Both the position numbers and the translations under genes were made by a program. The notes beneath the pieces were generated by a model that worked only from the letters and a program-made list of their open reading frames with translations, searched no databases and was not told where the DNA came from. A stretch of DNA of 9,758 bases from Fibrobacter sp. (GTDB taxonomy: Bacteria > Fibrobacterota > Fibrobacteria > Fibrobacterales > Fibrobacteraceae): positions 1-9,758 of the forward strand of contig JAFWRL010000295.1 of the NCBI GenBank assembly GCA_017520105.1, read 5' to 3'. Positions 6,175-9,758 of this stretch are shown in pieces (the first letter of the stretch is position 1; the number at the start of each line of letters is the position of its first letter).

Positions 6175-6345
6175 AAATATCCTTTAGAATCGCGAGGCAG
6201 ACCCCGCGGTTGAACCATGAGCCGTAAATGTAGCAATTTAGTTACTAGTTATGAGTTACTAGTTACTAGAGAGGCGGCATCGCAGTCCTGAGTTTGAAGT
6301 TAATAGAACGCAGTTGGCAGAACACCGTAGGCTGAACGAACAGTG
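6175..6345. other. Spacer between the metalloprotease and slyD-like genes
   Basis: This 171-nt stretch holds the slyD ribosome-binding site (6185-6180) and the heptamer array (6241-6268). I see no hairpin with a T-tract behind it on the minus strand, so the upstream gene has no obvious intrinsic terminator. I also see no strong -35/-10 pair for the slyD-like gene. The part 6290-6345 shows nothing I can name. Confidence 0.5.
6241..6268. repeat. Heptamer tandem repeat (4 units) upstream of slyD
   Basis: Four contiguous 7-mers on the plus strand: GTTACTA (6241-6247), GTTATGA (6248-6254), GTTACTA (6255-6261) and GTTACTA (6262-6268). Three are identical and one differs at two positions. The array lies 66 to 94 nt before the slyD-like start, in the spacer that also follows the metalloprotease gene. 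Confidence 0.85.
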
Positions 6346-7503
6346 TCAGTTGCTTTTCAGGATTCTCGATGTCACACCCCGGCGAATTTCGCCGGCAGCA
6401 CGCCCAAGGGCATCGAACAACCGCGCCGGAACAGAAAGATTCGTGTTCCTGTTCGGGACCTTGCGCGTAGAAATGGACACCGGAGTGTCTTTTGAAGACG
6501 TGTCCTTACCCGCTTCTACAATTTGCCAAATGAAATCGGACTGCGGTATCGAACTTGCAGATCGAACAAACTTATTCTGAACCACATTTTTTCCAACGGC
6601 CTGCAAATAAAGTCCGCTTTTGAAATTTTTGAGGAAATAGACATTCGTCATGTTTGCTCTAGGCGCGCCGGCCTTTTCAAACACGTAACGCTGGTGAGCG
6701 CCGCCGTTGTAACCGTAAGTCGAAGCGACAACGCCTTCCGCCGTCGATTCGTTCGGGATATCGACCACGCGGTTTCCGAGCTGGATGCGGTAAGTCACAG
6801 GATTATCGCCTATCGAATAAATTTTCACGAAAGTCGCCGAATCAGTGCAGCTCATCAATTCAAGCGCATTGGACGACGTAATCCCCATGCAAGTTTTTTC
6901 ATCGACGAGAGACACGACCCTCCCCTGCATGTAGAACGCTTCCTTGAAAATGTCCTGGTACATAGCGTTCACGACTTTCACATGATTGATAAGATCTTGT
7001 TCGGAATGGACTTCGCTTTTGTAATTAAGCCCATACGGCCAAAAATGCTGGCTGTCGCCTTTGAGAACGGCATCCGGGCCATCAATTTCCTTGATAACCT
7101 TTTGCGCTTTTTCCCCCTGGAAAACACCATCCTTGAACATTCTCTGGTAATCCGAAGTCGTCCCCATACCCATGGTATGCGCCATCTCGTGCATGGCAGT
7201 TCCCACAAACATGTAATTACGGTCCTTGCCAAAACGGAGGTCGCCGTTGCTGCTGGCCTCCGCGGTCGGCACGCCCGTGCTATAGTAAACTTCTATATGT
7301 TTCGAGAGGTCCGAATACTTGTTGTACAGGAAAACAGCCGAGTCCATTGCTGCCGTAATAAGTTTGTATGCTTCCTGTTCATCCTGCGTCGGGTTCGCGG
7401 ATTTGTTCAAATGGTACTCAACATTGCCGGCAAAAGCGCTCGACAATAAAAAAAACAGAGAAATAATTCCAATTACACCTGTTTTACGAAAAGAGAGACT
7501 CAT
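6346..7503 (-). CDS. Secreted HExxH metalloprotease-like protein with C-terminal ricin-like domain
   Basis: A 385-residue exported protein. The signal peptide (1-25, cleavage after SSAFA) is clear. The catalytic-like segment is GTAMHEMAHTMGMG (101-114), with H105, E106 and H109 as predicted zinc ligands and general base. The metzincin third histidine position is a threonine (T115), so a later residue may serve, possibly H153 in SQHFWPYGLNY (151-161). Residues about 195-330 look like a degenerate ricin-type beta-trefoil (NRVVDIPNESTAEG, YNGGAHQRYVFEKAG, SDFIWQIVEAG), which in relatives binds carbohydrate. The tail (about 357-385) contains ARLFDALGR, reminiscent of type IX secretion sorting domains, but it is short and ends basic. 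The Shine-Dalgarno AAAGGAG (7514-7508) is 4 nt before the ATG. Substrate is unknown; an inactive enzyme is possible. Confidence 0.82.
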   Translation of the reverse strand: MSLSFRKTGVIGIISLFFLLSSAFAGNVEYHLNKSANPTQDEQEAYKLITAAMDSAVFLYNKYSDLSKHIEVYYSTGVPTAEASSNGDLRFGKDRNYMFVGTAMHEMAHTMGMGTTSDYQRMFKDGVFQGEKAQKVIKEIDGPDAVLKGDSQHFWPYGLNYKSEVHSEQDLINHVKVVNAMYQDIFKEAFYMQGRVVSLVDEKTCMGITSSNALELMSCTDSATFVKIYSIGDNPVTYRIQLGNRVVDIPNESTAEGVVASTYGYNGGAHQRYVFEKAGAPRANMTNVYFLKNFKSGLYLQAVGKNVVQNKFVRSASSIPQSDFIWQIVEAGKDTSSKDTPVSISTRKVPNRNTNLSVPARLFDALGRAAGEIRRGVTSRILKSN

Positions 7504-7532
7504 AAAACTCCTTTCCTATACACGTAATTCAA

Positions 7533-7559
7533 TCTATACAATTCTCTATATATATGCAA
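7533..7559 (-). promoter_or_regulatory. Possible promoter of the metalloprotease-like gene
   Basis: The minus strand has TTGCAT (7559-7554) and TATAGA (7538-7533) separated by 15 nt. Each box matches consensus well, but the spacer is short. It lies in the 145-nt divergent region and points at the gene starting at 7503. Confidence 0.3.
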
Positions 7560-7590
7560 GTAAAAAAAGTTTTTTTAAATGAAAGAACTT

Positions 7591-7596
7591 TATAAT
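7591..7596 (+). promoter_or_regulatory. -10 box of the lipoprotein-OmpA operon
   Basis: A perfect TATAAT lies 52 nt before the ATG at 7649. The -35 zone is a T-run (7570-7576) with no good TTGACA match. The A/T-rich run just upstream could act as an UP-like element or as curved DNA. It probably drives the two-gene operon. Confidence 0.5.
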
Positions 7597-7648
7597 AAAC
7601 CAATTTGTAATTTTAGCGCGTAAAATTCAATCATAGGAGACAGCCCCC

Positions 7649-8032
7649 ATGAAGGCTAAATTATTAGCATGTAGTATCGCCCTGGCTCTCGCTGCCCTTA
7701 CCGGGTGCTCCAGCAGCCAAAACGCCGTAAACCGTTCCCTTGGAAAAGCCGAAGCCACACAGGCTTTTGCCGTAGAGAACAATATTGACGCAAGCGTCAC
7801 CTCGAACGCATCTTCAAAACTTGAATCCGCAAAAGCCTTGAAAAACGACGGTAAAGAAGAAGAAGCCGAAGCCCTCGCCGAACAGAGCGAACTCGACTTG
7901 CGCCTCGCCATAGCAAAATCCGAAAACGAAGTCGCCAAGAACGAAGACAAGAAGCTCGAAGAAGCCCTCCGTGCCGACGAAGAACGCAAGGTCTTGTACC
8001 AGAGCATCCTCAACAAGGAAACCCAGAAGTAA
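7649..8032 (+). CDS. Small coiled-coil lipoprotein (DUF4398-like)
   Basis: A 127-residue predicted lipoprotein. The signal sequence MKAKLLACSIALALAALTGC ends in a lipobox LTGC with the acylated cysteine at residue 20, followed by SSSQ. The mature part is almost all alpha-helix rich in Ala, Glu, Lys and Leu (about 30-125), with the pattern SSKLESAKALKNDGKEEEAEALAEQSELDLRLA split over residues 55-87. This resembles DUF4398-type envelope lipoproteins, which are often encoded next to OmpA-family genes. The ribosome-binding site AGGAGA (7635-7640) is 8 nt before the ATG. The OmpA-like gene follows after 12 nt and its Shine-Dalgarno overlaps this gene's stop codon, so the two are probably made together and may interact at the outer membrane. 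No enzyme function is suggested. Confidence 0.87.
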   Translation: MKAKLLACSIALALAALTGCSSSQNAVNRSLGKAEATQAFAVENNIDASVTSNASSKLESAKALKNDGKEEEAEALAEQSELDLRLAIAKSENEVAKNEDKKLEEALRADEERKVLYQSILNKETQK

Positions 8033-8044
8033 GGAGCAGCAAAG

Positions 8045-8929
8045 ATGAAAAAGATTTTGACACTCGGGACACTCGCCCTCGCCGCCACAATGACCTTTGC
8101 TGACGAAGCCCCCTCCATTTCCCCCGTTGACCAGTGCAAGCTCGCATTAGACAACGCCAAATCGTCTTTGCCCGCCAACGCCTACTCTGCAAAATTGACA
8201 ATCGCCGAAGGTTATGGTGCACTCAACGCACTCGAAACTGTTTATAAAGACGACAATGAATCCAAGCTGATTCCGACGCTCTCCGAAAACTGCGCCAAAT
8301 ATGCTGAAATCGCCAAGGTTCAAGGCGAAACCCAGGCTATCCGCAACCACATCGCCGAAAACTGGGAAAAACGCAACGCCACGAACCGCACCATCGAAGC
8401 CATCCAGGAACAGATCGGCACGGCCCGTAGCGGCAAAGTCTCTGACCTCGAAGCCGAAAAGCAGGCCATCAAGGCCCAGAAGGACAAGCTCGAAGCGAGC
8501 AAGAACGAGGCCATGGACAAGCTGAACGCGCTCCAGTCCCAGATGATTCAGGTGACGAAGGACGCCCGCGGCATCATCCTCTCCATGTCCGACATCTTGT
8601 TCGACGTGGGTAAAGCGACGCTGAAAACCGACCTCATGACAAGCCTTGCCAAGATTGCCGGCATTCTCTCGGTCTATCAGCAGTTCGACGTGTCCATCGA
8701 AGGCAACACGGACAACACCGGTTCCGAAGAATTCAACATGACGCTTTCGCAACAGCGCGCCGAAAACGTGATGAACTTCCTCGTGGAGCAGGGCATTGCC
8801 GCGAACCGCCTCTCAGCGAAGGGCCTTGGCATGACCATGCCGATTGCCGATAACGACACCAAGGAAGGCCGCCAGAAGAACCGCCGCGTCGATCTCATCA
8901 TCACCGACCGTACGCAGAAGGTGAAGTAA
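8045..8929 (+). CDS. OmpA-family peptidoglycan-binding protein with coiled-coil N-terminus
   Basis: A 294-residue exported protein. The signal peptide MKKILTLGTLALAATMTFA is followed by DEAPS. There is no beta-barrel; residues 30-90 are helical with two Cys (31, 83) that could form a disulfide, and about 92-172 is a charged coiled coil. The C-terminal OmpA domain (about 180-290) has ILFDVGKATLK (184-194), EGNTDNTG (219-226), NMTLSQQRAENV (231-242), the GLG turn (260-262), and KNRRVDLII (278-286). D223 and R280/R281 fall where OmpA-type domains bind diaminopimelate of peptidoglycan; the usual GHTD histidine is Asn. It probably acts in the periplasm with the preceding lipoprotein to tether the outer membrane to the cell wall. 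AAGGAG (8031-8036) overlaps the upstream stop codon and lies 8 nt before the ATG, which favours translational coupling. Confidence 0.92.
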   Translation: MKKILTLGTLALAATMTFADEAPSISPVDQCKLALDNAKSSLPANAYSAKLTIAEGYGALNALETVYKDDNESKLIPTLSENCAKYAEIAKVQGETQAIRNHIAENWEKRNATNRTIEAIQEQIGTARSGKVSDLEAEKQAIKAQKDKLEASKNEAMDKLNALQSQMIQVTKDARGIILSMSDILFDVGKATLKTDLMTSLAKIAGILSVYQQFDVSIEGNTDNTGSEEFNMTLSQQRAENVMNFLVEQGIAANRLSAKGLGMTMPIADNDTKEGRQKNRRVDLIITDRTQKVK

Positions 8930-8949
8930 TTCGGAATTTGGATTTCGGA
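8929..8949. repeat. Heptamer-period repeat (3 units) after ompA
   Basis: Three contiguous 7-mers, ATTCGGA (8929-8935), ATTTGGA (8936-8942) and TTTCGGA (8943-8949), begin at the last base of the ompA-like stop codon. A decayed fourth, ATTATTT, follows. It shares the 7-bp period of the arrays at 2691 and 6241 but not their sequence. Confidence 0.6.
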
Positions 8950-8964
8950 ATTATTTTTGTTGTC

Positions 8965-8994
8965 ACCCCGGCCCTAGGCCGGGGTCTCTTTTTT
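8965..8994 (+). terminator. Rho-independent terminator of the lipoprotein-OmpA operon
   Basis: ACCCCGGCC (8965-8973) and GGCCGGGGT (8977-8985) form a perfect 9-bp GC-rich stem around the 3-nt loop CTA, followed after CTC by TTTTTT (8989-8994). It lies 35 nt past the stop codon of the OmpA-like gene. The left arm is part of a 15-bp sequence, TGTCACCCCGGCCCT, repeated at 9005-9019. Confidence 0.88.
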
Positions 8995-9004
8995 ATAGCC
9001 CGAC

Positions 9005-9094
9005 TGTCACCCCGGCCCTGGTGCTCTTTGACCACTTAGAGCTTTAGCTCTTATGTGGTCATGATCCGCGAATGGGGACGGGGTCGCCTTTTTT
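9005..9094 (+). terminator. Second, expanded copy of the terminator repeat with a nested hairpin
   Basis: The left arm repeats TGTCACCCCGGCCCT exactly (9005-9019, as at 8961-8975). The matching right arm is far away: ACCCCG (9009-9014) pairs with CGGGGT (9079-9084), then a G/A mismatch, then CCC (9016-9018) with GGG (9075-9077). Between the arms is an independent hairpin: GACCAC (9030-9035) with GTGGTC (9055-9060), and inside it GAGC (9039-9042) with GCTC (9047-9050) around TTTA. A T-run (9089-9094) follows, as in a terminator. It may back up the first terminator, or be a repeat element with an inserted module. Confidence 0.6.
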
Positions 9095-9215
9095 AGCCTA
9101 AAATATTGAGATTTTTTTCTAAAAAGAACTTTTAATTAGGCTCGATTTTTCTAAATTGTAGCCCGTAACTTTAAACCGGCGACGCAAGTCGCCAAAGAAT
9201 CAAGAGGTAAATCAA
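9095..9215 (+). promoter_or_regulatory. Leader region of the aldolase gene with a GNRA-capped hairpin
   Basis: This AT-rich stretch must hold the aldolase promoter. TAAAAT (9099-9104) and TAAATT (9152-9157) are -10 candidates, but neither has a good -35. Near its end GGCGAC (9178-9183) and GTCGCC (9188-9193) form a perfect 6-bp stem closed by the tetraloop GCAA, a stable GNRA loop. The ribosome-binding site AGAGG (9203-9207) starts 10 nt after the stem and lies 8 nt before the ATG, so the hairpin leaves it open and may protect the 5' end or bind a regulator. Confidence 0.5.
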
Positions 9216-9758
9216 ATGGCAGTTTCTTACAAGGAACTCGGCCTGGTGAACACCAGGGAAATGTTTGCAAAGGCTGTTAAGGGTGGCTACGCCATCCCGG
9301 CTTTCAACTTCAACACCATGGAACAGATGCAGGCCATCGTGCAGGCTGCTGTGAAGCAGAAGTCTCCGGTGATCATGCAGGTCTCTAAGGGTGCTCGTAA
9401 CTACGCAAACGGCACCATCCTCCGCTACATGGCCCAGGGTGCTGTTGAATACGCCAAGGAACTCGGCTGCGCCAATCCGCAGATCGTGCTCCACCTCGAC
9501 CACGGTGACTCTTTCGAACTCTGCAAGGACTGCATCGACAACGGTTTCTCTTCCGCGATGATCGACGGTTCCGCTCTTCCGTACGAAGACAACATCGCCC
9601 TCACCAAGAAGGTTGTTGAATACGCTCACCAGCACGACGTTACCGTCGAAGCTGAACTCGGTGTTCTCGCCGGTGTCGAAGACGAAGTTGCTTCTGAAGT
9701 TTCTCACTACACGAAGCCGGAAGAAGTGATCGACTTCGCTACCCGTACGGGCTGCGAC
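9216..9758 (+). CDS. fba: Fructose-bisphosphate aldolase, class II (3' end beyond window)
   Basis: Cytosolic metal-dependent aldolase that reversibly splits fructose 1,6-bisphosphate into glyceraldehyde 3-phosphate and dihydroxyacetone phosphate, a core step of glycolysis and gluconeogenesis. The first 181 codons are present; the frame stays open at the right edge, and family members are usually about 280-360 residues. Motifs visible are the N-terminal AIPAFNFNTMEQMQAIVQAA (26-45), HLDHGDS (about 87-93) with the catalytic Asp and a zinc-ligand His, the class II signature around FSSAMIDGSALPYEDN (about 110-125), and VEAELGVLAGVEDEV (about 142-156) with a metal-ligand Glu. Codons are strongly biased (GCT, GGT, AAG, AAC), as expected for an abundant enzyme. 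AGAGG (9203-9207) lies 8 nt before the ATG. A tagatose-bisphosphate aldolase is the main alternative in this superfamily and is less likely. Confidence 0.93.
   Translation, partial: MAVSYKELGLVNTREMFAKAVKGGYAIPAFNFNTMEQMQAIVQAAVKQKSPVIMQVSKGARNYANGTILRYMAQGAVEYAKELGCANPQIVLHLDHGDSFELCKDCIDNGFSSAMIDGSALPYEDNIALTKKVVEYAHQHDVTVEAELGVLAGVEDEVASEVSHYTKPEEVIDFATRTGCD

Noticed and set aside
6241..6268. Heptamer array as a CRISPR remnant
   Set aside because: The units are contiguous 7-mers with no spacers and no cas gene is nearby.
6523..7449. Plus-strand open frame of 308 codons opposite the metalloprotease-like gene
   Set aside because: The minus-strand frame has a signal peptide, HExxH motif and a strong Shine-Dalgarno; the plus frame has none of these.
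8147..8752. Minus-strand open frame of 201 codons opposite the OmpA-like gene
   Set aside because: Shadow of a well-identified gene; its Val/Phe/Gly-rich composition is what reading the OmpA codons backward gives.
9095..9142. Inverted pair AGCCTA (9095-9100) and TAGGCT (9137-9142) as a regulatory operator
   Set aside because: Only 6 bp with 36 nt between the arms in an AT-rich region; easily chance.
9171..9707. Minus-strand open frame of 178 codons opposite the aldolase gene
   Set aside because: Codon bias and conserved motifs on the plus strand show the aldolase is real; the antisense frame is a by-product of that bias.

Overview
The window looks like a chromosomal housekeeping segment from a Gram-negative bacterium, most probably a member of Fibrobacterota (Fibrobacter-like). 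This placement is an inference. It rests on the mix of a SlyD-type isomerase with a long Cys/His tail, a GLUG-repeat lipoprotein, a secreted metalloprotease/lectin with a short 'LFDALGR' C-terminus, an OmpA/lipoprotein pair, moderate GC, and intergenic spacers full of small repeats. No rRNA, tRNA, CRISPR array, insertion sequence or phage gene is visible.

Layout. Positions 1-7503 hold six genes, all on the minus strand. Read in their own direction (right to left) they are: a secreted HExxH protein with a ricin-like domain (7503-6346); a SlyD-like FKBP prolyl isomerase (6174-5590) followed by a rho-independent terminator; a GLUG-repeat lipoprotein (5469-3997); a helical protein of unknown function (3980-2868); citramalate synthase cimA (2668-1037); and histidinol dehydrogenase hisD (818 to beyond the left edge). 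The plus-strand genes start at 7649: a small coiled-coil lipoprotein (7649-8032), an OmpA-family periplasmic protein (8045-8929), two repeat-derived terminators (8965-9094), and the start of a class II fructose-bisphosphate aldolase (9216 to beyond the right edge).

How the genes work together. cimA (pyruvate plus acetyl-CoA to citramalate, for isoleucine) and hisD (last steps of histidine synthesis) are both amino-acid biosynthesis genes. They are separated by a 218-nt repeat-bearing spacer, so they do not form a tight operon. The GLUG lipoprotein and the unknown helical protein are 16 nt apart and probably share a transcript. The small lipoprotein and the OmpA protein are 12 nt apart, with the second gene's Shine-Dalgarno sequence overlapping the first gene's stop codon. 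They probably act together at the envelope-peptidoglycan interface. The aldolase is a glycolytic gene with its own leader.

The most unusual content is between the genes. Three separate spacers contain short tandem arrays with a strict 7-bp period but different heptamer sequences. The hisD leader contains a long imperfect hairpin repeat directly behind a good ribosome-binding site and a five-codon ORF. A consensus-like promoter appears to be nested in the slyD terminator. A terminator repeat downstream of ompA occurs twice, and its second copy carries an extra hairpin inside the stem. I do not see a clearly new multi-gene system. The coding content is mostly ordinary; the heptamer arrays and composite hairpins are the best leads.
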